NCBI GenBank assembly: GCA_003118195.1
Contig: BEXV01000367.1
Coordinates: forward strand, 98,399 to 112,873
DNA: 14,475 nucleotides
DNA from: Hemicentrotus pulcherrimus
Lineage: Eukaryota; Echinodermata; Echinoidea; Camarodonta; Strongylocentrotidae
Direction: 5' to 3'
The notes beneath the pieces are model-generated. The model did not search any database, was not told where the DNA came from, and was given only the letters and a program-made list of their open reading frames with translations. Positions 1 through 7,398 of this stretch are shown piece after piece (within the stretch, counting starts at the first letter, position 1; each line of letters starts with the position of its first letter). A program made the translations under genes and the position numbers.

Positions 1-34
<34 letters not shown>

Positions 35-235
35 TCCACCTGTTTGTGCTCTACCGAACCTTTCTCCTTCTCCTTTTCTCTGCCCATTTCTCTATCTCTT
101 TTTCTCTCTCCTCCACCCTACCCCCTCTCTCTCTCTCTCTCTTTTACCCTCTGTCCAACCTACCCCTTCTCCAGTCTTCTCTCTCTCTCTCTCTCTTTTA
201 CCCTCTGTCCAACCTACCCCTTCTCCAGTCTATCT
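1..235. repeat. CT-rich low-complexity tract with (CT)15 start and a tandem duplication
   Basis: The window opens inside a (CT)n microsatellite (1-30). The tract stays almost purely pyrimidine to about 235. Within it, 125-177 and 179-231 are identical over 53 bases at a period of 54. Each copy is a short CT run followed by a non-simple segment, TTTTACCCTCTGTCC and onward, so this is a true segmental duplication and not merely CT slippage. The serine, leucine and proline-rich frames readable here follow from composition and are not genes. The tract is cut by the window edge. Confidence 0.9.
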
Positions 236-511
236 CATCATGTCCCCATTTAATCACGCTCTGATTCGTGCATATCCCTCCTCCTTACAGATTAATTTCC
301 AGACACATTGATGAAATTGATATACACAATGAATAACAGGGTGTCATACGGGACCAATCACTCTTGAAATTGAGTCAAACATGACAGGTAATCCACTTCT
401 CAGTTTTTGATGGGCCATGTTGTCTGTGAAGAGCTAGAAGGGCTTTCAGGTCTATTATTTGATAGAGAATTAACCAATTTGCCAATCAGTTGATTCAAGG
501 CGATTAGCAGG
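232..511. other. Unannotated stretch, no gene seen
   Basis: This is ordinary mixed sequence between two pyrimidine tracts. I see no long open frame, no inverted repeat of note and no recognisable mobile element. Confidence 0.5.
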
Positions 512-629
512 CTTTTTCTTCTCTTCCTCCTCAATCTTCTTCTCTTTCTTCTTTTTCATCTTCCATTTTTTCATCTCCTATTTTTTCCTTATTACTCTAT
601 TTCTTTCTTTTATCCTTTTATTTCCTCTT
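512..629. repeat. Pyrimidine-rich tract
   Basis: The top strand is dominated by T and C runs (TTCTTCTC, TCTTTCTTC, TTTTTTCATC) with only scattered purines. It is low-complexity DNA, not a clean microsatellite. Such tracts occur in introns and can act as polypyrimidine tracts, but no exon follows that I can recognise. Confidence 0.7.
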
Positions 630-766
630 AGATACTTAGATGATTTTTGATAGCTTTTTGCCCTTTCTTGTGCTTTGTTGGCATCACTGCTCAAAACTGT
701 AAATAAGTGTGAAAGGAAAGTCAATATTTTGTCTACTGAGGGAGAGAAGGAAGGTAGATGATTAAC

Positions 767-792
767 AGCCCTTCTGGCTCTAAGCAGACAAT
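767..792 (+). repeat. Copy 1 of a short dispersed repeat
   Basis: AGCCCTTCTGGCTCTAAGC and the following CAGACAAT match 8923-8948 at 23 of 26 positions in the same orientation. Similarity fades on both sides, so this is probably the core of an old dispersed repeat whose flanks have decayed. Confidence 0.5.
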
Positions 793-1149
793 GTGACCTA
801 ACATGATTCCTATGAGAGCAGGCTTCACACAGATGATAGGATTAATATACATAATATCAAACTCCATGTTCCTCATTTTTTATTCAGGGTGGGGATGGTC
901 CAAACAAAATAACAATTTAAATCCCAACAATATAATCATCACTGACGGGTCTTTGTCTGTCATATGGAATTTGTGGAATTTGGAAGTTAACAGAATTGTC
1001 TCAGCTCTTGTAATATTACATTGAATGTAGAGGAACAGGTCTGAGCAAGCCTGGGTTCAAGCGTATAAAGTCTGAAATCTATAGTAGATATGGAACTATC
1101 ATGAAGAGCACAACCTGCCTTTCCCTTCAGAATTTATTTTTGAACATAT
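793..1149. other. Unannotated stretch, no gene seen
   Basis: A 73-codon frame is open at 803-1024 on the plus strand, but its translation has no recognisable domain and its composition looks like translated AT-rich noncoding DNA. No repeat structure was found. Confidence 0.5.
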
Positions 1150-1335
1150 ATAGCAGGTTGTCCATGTATATATTTATAGGAAATAGAGTGGTCTTTATGG
1201 AAAGGTGGTCTTTGTGTATTGTGTGAACTGAAACCAGACTAGTCACTCAAGTGAGAGGGGGAAATGGTTGTTTTGAGCAGGTGGTCTTGATTGAATGAAA
1301 TTGTCTTTATGAGCAGATAGTCATTGTGTACAGGT
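1150..1335 (+). repeat. Decayed tandem repeat of a GAGCAGGTGGTCTTTATG-like unit
   Basis: Related short segments recur in one orientation: AGCAGGTTGTCCATG (about 1152), GAGTGGTCTTTATGG (about 1186), GGTGGTCTTTGTG (about 1204), GAGCAGGTGGTCTTG (about 1275), TTGTCTTTATGAGCAG (about 1301) and GATAGTCATTGTG (about 1315). Spacing is irregular and each copy is diverged, so this reads as an old minisatellite in decay. The GTGGTCT core resembles part of the 43-bp array near 4000, but the link is an inference from a short match. Confidence 0.5.
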
Positions 1336-2106
1336 TCAATGAGCAATACTCTAGGGTAAACAAAAAGTCTTGTCTTGACTTGTTCAACATTAATTGAAAT
1401 CTACATGAAGAAAACAATTTCTACTCATGGTCAATTATCAATACCCTATATGTTCAGATTATGCAATCATCATTGCAGTCTTCACATTTTTCTAAAGGTG
1501 ACGCACATTGAAATTGCCTTTTGTTTTTTATGATATAGTTGTAAATGATCATTGTAGATCTACATCAAAGCTTTCTAGCCCTCATTTGTTTGATATTCAT
1601 CATTTATTACTTCTGCACAAAATTGGAACTCTAGAAAAATCCACTTTTTAGTAATTTTTGGAAATTAATTTTGTCAGTGTGAAAGAAGACTACTGTTGAC
1701 CTAATATTGTTGAATGCCTCCGAATTGACTTTGTAGATAACACAAACATCAGATACGATACAACTAGAAATCTGACACTGCTTTCTTGCTCAACTTTTAC
1801 TCCAGACATGGATTTAGAAATAGGAGGGGGAGTACTGCGCTAGTGAACTGGGACGAAACTCAAGATACGTTGGAATCGCTCTCATATCATTAACGGGTGG
1901 ACAAAACCACTGACATTTTAGCGCCCTGGCTTGACTAGGTAGTTTGACACCTAGCGTGTTATGGCTAGGAGTCGGGTTACATCCTCTGCCCCAATTGTTT
2001 GTGACTGTTTAAAACCTGTGTATGCTGGAAACATTTAAAACTTGATATTTTGGTGTAAAATATGAGATATGAAAAGACCTCACTGTTGACAGGTTTTCCT
2101 CATTTT
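1336..2106. other. Unannotated stretch with a less AT-rich island near 1840-1990
   Basis: Most of this interval is AT-rich and featureless. From about 1840 to 1990 the composition changes visibly (ACGGGTGGAC, GCGCCCTGGC, GGCTAGGAGTCGGG) and all frames contain stops. The island is therefore not an exon that I can read. It could be a remnant of an unrecognised repeat or a conserved noncoding segment. Confidence 0.4.
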
Positions 2107-2134
2107 GTCTCGCCTGCGTAGCAAAAAGCGAGAC
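2107..2134. repeat. Terminal hairpin of the GTCTCGCCTGC element
   Basis: A perfect 7-base inverted repeat, GTCTCGC and GCGAGAC, encloses a 14-base loop. The left terminal inverted repeat is thus also one arm of a local fold-back. The right end lacks a matching hairpin. Confidence 0.7.
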
Positions 2135-2137
2135 GTA

Positions 2138-2264
2138 CAGTATTGCTTGAAATAAAGTAGACACATTACCACCAAGTCCCACCAAGGTCTATGGGATACT
2201 TAGTAATGCATGCAGTCACGCGTGACACAGTGTGAGACTGTCAACTTTATTCCAAGCAATACTG
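2138..2264. mobile_element. 127-bp mariner/Tc1-type MITE nested in the TIR element
   Basis: The ends are inverted repeats of 26 bases matching at 24 positions: CAGTATTGCTTG at 2138 and its complement CAAGCAATACTG ending at 2264. The element is flanked by TA on each side (2136-2137 and 2265-2266), the target duplication typical of Tc1/mariner transposition. The interior is about 75 bases, too short for any protein, and contains a perfect 12-base palindrome, GTCACGCGTGAC (2215-2226). It lies between GCGAGAC and GGCGCCGC of the host element, so it inserted after the host element was in place. It must have been mobilised by a transposase encoded elsewhere. Calling it Tc1/mariner-like rests on the TA duplication and the CAGT ends. 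Confidence 0.85.
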
Positions 2265-2443
2265 TAGGCGCCGCTTTTCCGGTGACGGCGAAGGCAACGT
2301 CAACATCAAAATCTTAACCTTAGGTTAAGTTTTTGAATTTGTGATATAATTTTGATAGTATAAGTTCTTAGTCAATGAAACTTTGACTATAGGATCATCA
2401 AGTATCCCCAATCATGTGAGTAGAATTTCATGCCACAAAGTTA

Positions 2444-2456
2444 AGGTCAAAGGTCA
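2444..2456 (+). promoter_or_regulatory. Perfect DR1-type motif AGGTCA-A-AGGTCA
   Basis: Two consensus nuclear-receptor half-sites lie in direct orientation with a single A between them, the arrangement known to be bound by HNF4, RXR heterodimers and COUP-TF type receptors. A third AGGTCA follows at 2461-2466. The match is exact, but the motif is part of a repetitive element, so occupancy is unproven. Confidence here refers to function, not to the sequence match. Confidence 0.3.
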
Positions 2457-2593
2457 TTTTAGGTCAACAAACTTAGACTGTGTTGTGGCATCAACATCAA
2501 GATTTTGAATTTTTAGCATATTTTCAAAATTGTTTGTTCAAATTCTATGAAACTTGTACCCAAGGGTTATCAAGTACTGGTATCACAAATTCC

Positions 2594-2614
2594 AGGTCAC
2601 AAGGTCAAAGGTGA
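2594..2614 (+). promoter_or_regulatory. Second half-site cluster: AGGTCA-CA-AGGTCA-A-AGGTGA
   Basis: Three half-site-like hexamers follow each other. The first pair has a two-base spacer (DR2) and the second pair a one-base spacer (DR1, with the last half-site AGGTGA). It is the counterpart of the motif at 2444 in the second internal block of the mobile element. Confidence 0.25.
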
Positions 2615-2849
2615 TATGAGAATTAATAGATTTTTAAATTAATTTGTTCATATTTCATTCAAGTTATCGATCATGTACAATTATTAATAAATAATTCTTC
2701 TGATGATTCTTAGTCAATATTCACTTCAAAATGTGATTATATTCAGAGGATTTCATTTTAGGGGGCCTGCTAATGGGCCAACCTGCCTATAAGTAATGTT
2801 CCAACCTCAATTTTTCATCATATATCGAATTGTGTAATGCAGGCGAGAC

Positions 2850-3952
2850 CGCCAAGAGCCCTTGTTTATGCAGATGCAGTGGTTTGAAAACTAGTGTTGG
2901 CAATATGATAAGAGTAAACATTGTTATTCTAATGATTGATATTTAGTCTGTTGAGAAGCTGTTGAAAAGCTATTAACTCTGTGTGGTTATGGGTTAAAAC
3001 AATTTTGGTTCTGAGCAGATGATATAAAATAGCATTTTTAAAAACAGTGCAGACATGGAAGCTTGTGTTTATTATCATGAGAAAGAACTCACAAAAATGC
3101 CTGTGTCCTTCTGTATCCATCTCATCCATAACAAATATCTACATACAATAATGTTAGCGTATGGAATAGTTATACTAACCCACTAAATGCTTAAGTTTAA
3201 TCTTCATAAATTTGTCAATTTTTATTGGAAAATTTTTATTTGGGATAAGTTGTATCTATTTGGAATTATTTATTGGCTCATGCATATAAGTGATGTAAGA
3301 AGTGGTGATTCCTTTTTAGTCCAGAACATTTTGAGTGATGTAAAAGTATCATTTACAGTTGATTTATATCCATGGATCATGGACATTGCACTGTCATCAC
3401 TCATTCACAAAATGATGTGACTAATATACATGATGAATCATTATTTGTATTAGCAAACTTTAGGCCATAGATTACTAGGAAAGTTTACTTATGTTCCAAA
3501 ATGAGGCTTCTACTTGCGGTTACTTCTTCCATGATCAAAGGAGTAATGTAAGTGAAGTCTAAGGAACAAAATGAAAAGCATGTGCATGATAACTGTACCT
3601 GTCATTGTATGAATGATCTGTCTCATCATAGCATTGCCCAATATTTCCTGCTAAGTAATTACCTCAGTGACTCACAAATGCACACAACTGCCTCAGTGAG
3701 ATGAATCGATATGTCAGGCATAGGGGCAACGATCATTTACTGTCAATGAAAGCTCAGTGGTGAATGCCATTCATGACTTTATCTAGAGCTAATCTGCAAT
3801 AAATCATTAATGACTTCATAGTATGTTAAGTGCTAGCCTGCATGTTGAGGTAAAAGCTATTGTCAAGGTGGGCATGTACAACAAAACTGTAGTGGTCACT
3901 TATGTAGTATGAAATACCACCTGTCTTGTTTCTCTTGATAAAAAATGTGCCG
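2850..3952. other. Unannotated stretch, no gene seen
   Basis: This is AT-rich sequence. Frames of 66 codons (2929-3129, minus) and 77 codons (3187-3420, plus) are open, but neither contains a recognisable domain, and lengths like this are expected by chance. CCTCAGTGA occurs twice near 3661 and 3692. I see no clear mobile-element ends. Confidence 0.5.
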
Positions 3953-4349
3953 TAGAACCTGTCTATCCAGACTACTTTTCTGCAGTGGTCTGTTGTATTT
4001 GGGATGAAATAATGTGTTATAGAAACTGTCTATCCAGACCACTTTTCTGCAGTGGCCTGTTGTAGAACCTGTCTATCCAGACCACTTTTCTGCAGTGGTC
4101 TGTTGTAGAACCTGTCTATCCAGACCACTTTTCTGCAGTGGTCTGTTGTATTCGGGATGAAATAATGCGTTGTAGAACATGTCTATCCAGACCACTTTTC
4201 TGCAGTGACCTGTTGTAGAACCTGTCCATCCAGACCACTTTTCTGCAGTGGCCTGTTGTAGAACCTGTCTATCCAGACCACTTTTCTGCAGTGGTCTGTT
4301 GTATTGAGGATGAAATAATGTGTTGTAGAAACTGTCTACACAGACCACT
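3953..4349. repeat. 43-bp hairpin minisatellite with a 153-bp higher-order period
   Basis: Monomers of 43 bases start at 3953, 4020, 4063, 4106, 4173, 4216, 4259 and 4326. The consensus begins TAGAACCTGTCTATC and contains CAGACCACT, a TTTCTGC loop and AGTGGTCTG, a perfect 9-base inverted repeat. After the monomers starting at 3953, 4106 and 4259 there is a 24-base spacer (TATTCGGGATGAAATAATG-like) at 3996-4019, 4149-4172 and 4302-4325. The superunit is three monomers plus a spacer, exactly 153 bases, repeated. The last monomer decays after CAGACCACT. A 99-codon minus-strand frame across the array (4073-4372) is produced by the repeat and is not a gene. Confidence 0.95.
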
Positions 4350-4368
4350 AATCTACACTCTGGAGTGG

Positions 4369-4943
4369 CCACATTTCTCCCAGATGGCCTTTTTCAGACA
4401 GCTGAAACCAGAATGAATCATGGCTGTAATTTGATGTCACCCCCCTGTAAAGGCCACTTTTCTCATCTTGAGAAGATTAATCATTTCATACAGGATTTAC
4501 AATGTCTATATACCCCAGAAGGATTTACAACAAGAGTATTACCATGTACTATATATTTTAAAGAAGTTAAGTTAACATCGTAGCTTGTCCCAAATATATC
4601 ATGCATATGCCTAACATATGACCAAGCAATCATAGAGAAAAAAAATACATCGATCATAAAATGTTGAAGGGCTCGTTATCCATGTTCATGTCCGGTAGGC
4701 AGTGATTTTCTTGATGGTTTCGACCCAATCATGACATCTCAGTCCACGCATGAGTGAACGAACAAGCCGTCTAGCCAGAATCTTGTCTGCCCTGATTGAT
4801 CGTATTGATTTGAATATCCCAAGTATTCAACCAGATCAGCTTAATGTACATATAGATGTGTCTACTCTGCATAGCTGTTAGCTGTTTTGGAGTTTCACAG
4901 TGAAATTACATTTAAAGGGATCGTTTAGCAATGTGAAATCTGA
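4369..4943. other. Unannotated stretch with a short protein-like minus-strand frame
   Basis: The left part continues from the minisatellite as unique sequence. The interval 4686-4830 is less AT-rich than its surroundings. It has a 46-codon minus-strand frame between two stops with a protein-like composition (see findings). No convincing splice acceptor, start or polyadenylation signal frames it, so it is not called as an exon. Confidence 0.4.
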
Positions 4944-4965
4944 GAAACACGGCCCTACGTGTTTC
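4944..4965. repeat. Perfect 8-bp inverted repeat with 6-base loop
   Basis: GAAACACG and CGTGTTTC enclose GCCCTA. The hairpin stands near the left of a 360-base AT-rich interval before the SINE. It could be the end structure of an unrecognised repeat, since it follows a TTTAAAGGGATCG segment, but no partner end was found. Confidence 0.5.
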
Positions 4966-5303
4966 CAGTGTCTGTGATATGGTGTAATATTGAAGCCTTA
5001 AAAAATTCTGCTTCAAAATGATCAAGAAGTACCTAAAAAAAGTTTTAAAAATTGAGTGTTATGAAATTGAAAACCGTTTTGCAAATAGTTTTCAAAATTT
5101 GTAATTCCAATCATAAATATCTTTAAAATCAGACAGGCGATAGGCTTGTAAAAGTCATGGGGTTCCTGACTGACCTATAGGTAAATAATTATCATTGCAG
5201 CATGAGCTAAATCCAGAATTTTGTTTCAGAATCTGAGACGAAGTTACCGGATTCCTTTAATTGACATGAACCGAAATGAATTTCAAGGTTGGTAAAAGTG
5301 TAG
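4966..5303. other. AT-rich flank left of the SINE, no gene seen
   Basis: Runs of A and T dominate (CCTAAAAAAAGTTTTAAAAATTG). The translated frames are short. The interval may belong to an older repeat into which the SINE inserted, but I could not match it to the sequence on the other side of the SINE. Confidence 0.4.
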
Positions 5304-5663
5304 AGGTGCCGTGGACGAATGGATATGTCACTGGACTGTGGATCACAAGGTCCGCGCTCAAGTCCCACTGCGGCACTAATGTTCTTTGGCAAGACATTGA
5401 TCTACATTTGCCTCTCTCCACCCAGGTGTTAAATGGGTACCCCGTAGGATGCGAAAGCTAATGTGCTTAGATTAGCAGGTGTGAGCTTGTAAAAATGACG
5501 CCTGGCTCAAATGGTCCCCAGGGAGTGGAGAATGTGCATGCACTGTGTGCGGATAAGCCTGAATCCGATGACCGGGGTAATAATATGTATATCTGTAAAG
5601 TGCTTTGAGAGGGCCTTCAGTCCTGAAAAGCGCTATATAAGAACTAGCTATTATTATTATTAC
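5304..5663 (+). mobile_element. tRNA-derived SINE, apparently full length
   Basis: The element has three parts. The head (5306-5376) is tRNA-like and supplies an internal RNA polymerase III promoter. The body contains TTGCCTCTCTCCACCCAGG (about 5408-5426) and AAATGGGTACC, motifs that I recall from widespread invertebrate tRNA SINEs. The tail, AAGTGCTTTGAGAGG then GAAAAGCGCTATATAAGAA, ends in a short (TTA)n run at 5651-5662. A tail shared with a LINE would let that LINE's reverse transcriptase copy it, but the partner cannot be named from here. Length is about 360 bases. No clear target-site duplication is visible, so the insertion is probably old. It encodes no protein, and the frames across it are chance. 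Confidence 0.85.
5306..5376 (+). pseudogene. tRNA-like head of the SINE with decayed arms
   Basis: GTGCCGT (5306-5312) can pair with GCGGCAC (5370-5376) over all seven positions with one G-T pair, giving an intact acceptor stem across a 71-base unit. An A-box-like TGGACGAATGG lies at 5312-5322. A B-box-like CGCTCAAGTCC (5355-5365) matches the consensus GGTTCRANTCC at 9 of 11. The 5' strand of the T stem and the anticodon stem no longer pair properly. The anticodon position reads GTG in the sequence ACTGTGGA, but with a degraded stem the parent tRNA cannot be assigned safely. No CCA tail is present. It is not a working tRNA gene. Confidence 0.7.
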
Positions 5664-6063
5664 TTCAAAAACTACATTCCATCATTATCCCCAACCGTTG
5701 AAAGTTTTCTGTATCATGAAATGAATTTATTTCCTTCTCTTCATTTTAATAAAAATGTACATTTTTGGGGAGAAACTCATTACCCTCAATGTGGGATTTC
5801 TTCAACAAGTCTGTGATTTTAGGCGGATGAAGGTACTTTTGCACTATTATAGGAGATAAATAAGCACCACATAAAATGCATTTGAACAAATTTGATAATT
5901 GAAGCAATACAAGGTATGTAAAACAACTTATGATTACTAAGAATATGCAAAAAATATTGATATGGAAGAGGCAAATTTGTAGTAAATGATAATTGTTTGT
6001 TTTGACAAAAATATTTGAAGGCCTGATATGTGTATAAACTGCATTACATTATTCTTTAAAAGC
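5664..6063. other. Unannotated AT-rich stretch between SINE and hAT-type element
   Basis: No gene, tandem repeat or mobile-element end was recognised. The only long frame (5511-5816) begins inside the SINE and is not a gene. Confidence 0.5.
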
Positions 6064-6902
6064 ATGTTAATCAGTGCTTGTAAGTCAGGCGCCATGTTCG
6101 GGTTCGGTTCTGCAGAGTTTGGCAATTTTTACACGAACTTGGTTCGGTTTGAGTAGCGATAATATAATAGCAAGCAGCGCTATAGCTACGGTGGTTGGCA
6201 ATGGGCGGGCCCGACCAGCAGGGCGGACTTCTACCCACCACTCCTGATGAAAATCACTGCTTCCAACTGGCACAAATTTCACATAAAAACTGCTCGAAAC
6301 ATAAATATTTGTGAAGAAAAGTAGTACTTACTTTCATATTTTCGTTATTAATCATGTTTTCTTTGCAATTGTACAATATTTATATTTTTAATTTTTGCAA
6401 TAAATGATTGATTGTCAAGATTTGCAGAGTGTTGTCTAAATATGATACGATTCACAAAATATGCCATAATGAATTTACTGTACGTACCATGGCCACCCTG
6501 GCTCGTTTGATTACTGTTCTTATAAATTGTTATTATTAAATTATTTTTATTTTAGAATAAGGTAATTTATATTTATTTCATTACTTATATTGTAGAATTT
6601 GTCTGATATTGTTACTATAAGAATATAATTTTTTGAATGGGTTTGAGCCGAACTTGTTTTTTTTTATTGCTTGCGATCGTGCCATCGCGCCATCGCAGAG
6701 GTCATGATTTGGGATTTAGATGGAGCCCACCAACGGGGAAAAAAGTAAATATACCTGTAGAATGAGCATTCATGACATGAAAATTAGGTACTAAATGACA
6801 AGTTGATTGGCTTGTGAAGAAGTTTTCATCTTCAGTTCGGAAGTGCCATGTTTGGCGAACTTCGGTTCAGTTCGCCGGTTCGGCTACAGCACTAATATTA
6901 AT
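6064..6902. repeat. 8-bp target-site duplication flanking the hAT-type element
   Basis: ATGTTAAT (6064-6071) on the left and ATATTAAT (6895-6902) on the right match at 7 of 8 positions. Eight bases is the target duplication length of hAT transposons. Confidence 0.65.
6072..6894. mobile_element. 823-bp non-autonomous hAT-type DNA transposon
   Basis: The left end reads CAGTGCTTGTA, and the right end, read on the minus strand, TAGTGCTGTAG. These align at 9 of 11 if one base is skipped on the left. With the 8-bp target duplication, this matches the hAT superfamily, whose ends commonly start CAGNG. The end regions are rich in GTTCGG motifs (6096, 6102, 6142, 6835, 6878), which may be subterminal transposase-binding repeats. 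The middle is AT-rich with no transposase frame. A 65-codon minus-strand frame at 6085-6282 shows no hAT dimerisation or BED-finger motif. The element is a deletion derivative or MITE dependent on a transposase elsewhere. Confidence 0.75.
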
Positions 6903-7095
6903 CATACATGTACATGTACAGCTCAACATTATAAACATGAATCACTAAATATATATGTATCTTTCAGGCTGTAGAAATTGGTTATATTGAATGCATAATA
7001 TGGCTTGGTACATTCATATCTTCAGTAGATCGATACGTGAGACTTGTGTGGTGTATTCGAAATGAAATCAATAATTTTTATATTGAGTCAGCAGA

Positions 7096-7140
7096 TTACA
7101 TAATAATGATTATAGAAGTAACATTTACATAATAATGATT
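7096..7140 (+). repeat. 16-bp direct repeat at period 29
   Basis: TTACATAATAATGATT occurs identically at 7096-7111 and 7125-7140. It is either a short local duplication or the footprint of one. The 13 bases between give no further clue. Confidence 0.7.
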
Positions 7141-7164
7141 TTCTTAATGCAATTATTTATATCT

Positions 7165-7398
7165 AGAGATAGAGAGAGAGAGAGAAAAAAAAAAGAAAGA
7201 AAGAGGAGGCAAAATGATGTGGAGGTATAGGAATTTATAGATTTTTGACAATTTGTTGTGACACATACATTCACACACACACACACACAGATCATCTTTA
7301 TTTGAAAGTAGGTCGCAATACAAAAAATAAAGGATATGAGAAAGAGATAGGTTGAGATAGAAACAAAAATGCTCAAGAGAGAAAGAGAGAGAGAAAGA
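7165..7398. repeat. GA-rich and (CA)n microsatellite cluster
   Basis: A purine tract with (GA)n and poly-A runs (7165-7209) is followed by (CA)9 at 7272-7289 and a second GA-rich stretch ending AAGAGAGAAAGAGAGAGAAAG near 7398. A 113-codon minus-strand frame across this cluster (7125-7466) translates to leucine and serine runs and is a product of the repeat. Confidence 0.85.

Larger units (their letters stand above)
2299..2614 (+). repeat. Diverged internal duplication inside the TIR element
   Basis: Two successive blocks share the same order of motifs: TCAACATCAA with ATCTT or GATTT, then TTTTTGAATT, then ATGAAACTT, then ATCAAGTA, then AAGGTCAAAGGT. The motif spacing between blocks is about 191 bases at the start and 158 at the end, so one block has lost sequence. 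This resembles the repeated internal modules that I recall for this repeat family. Confidence 0.55.
2107..2849. mobile_element. Non-autonomous TIR element ending in GTCTCGCCTGC
   Basis: GTCTCGCCTGC (2107-2117) is repeated as its perfect reverse complement at 2839-2849. With the next six inner bases the ends match at 14 of 17. The left end also folds on itself: GTCTCGC (2107-2113) pairs with GCGAGAC (2128-2134). The interior holds no transposase frame. It has diverged internal repeats (TCAACATCAA near 2300 and 2491; AAGGTCAAAGGT at 2443 and 2601). From memory, repeats of this type, with GGCGCCGCTTTTCCGG near the left end and GGTCAAAGGTCA inside, are abundant in sea urchin and other marine invertebrate genomes. 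I see no target-site duplication, so the exact boundaries and superfamily are uncertain. The CGCCAAGAGCCCTTG just beyond the right end may still belong to the element. Confidence 0.75.

Noticed and set aside
44..264. Serine and leucine-rich frames at the window start
   Set aside because: Two registers are open over the same CT-rich tract, which is a composition effect.
3953..4349. CRISPR-like array of regular palindromic repeats
   Set aside because: The spacers are not unique: units abut or share one recurring 24-bp spacer, and the surroundings are animal repeat DNA without cas genes.
4073..4372. 99-codon minus-strand frame with repeated VLQQATAEKWSG-like units
   Set aside because: It lies wholly in the 43-bp minisatellite. 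Its apparent repeats are translations of the DNA repeat, and the frame ends when the array decays.
5306..5376. Possible functional tRNA gene with GTG anticodon
   Set aside because: The T and anticodon stems do not pair, the B box is degraded, and it continues directly into a SINE body and tail.
6085..6282. 65-codon minus-strand frame inside the hAT-type element as a transposase remnant
   Set aside because: It has no BED finger, DDE-type residues or hAT C-terminal motif that I can see, and it overlaps the terminal GTTCGG region.
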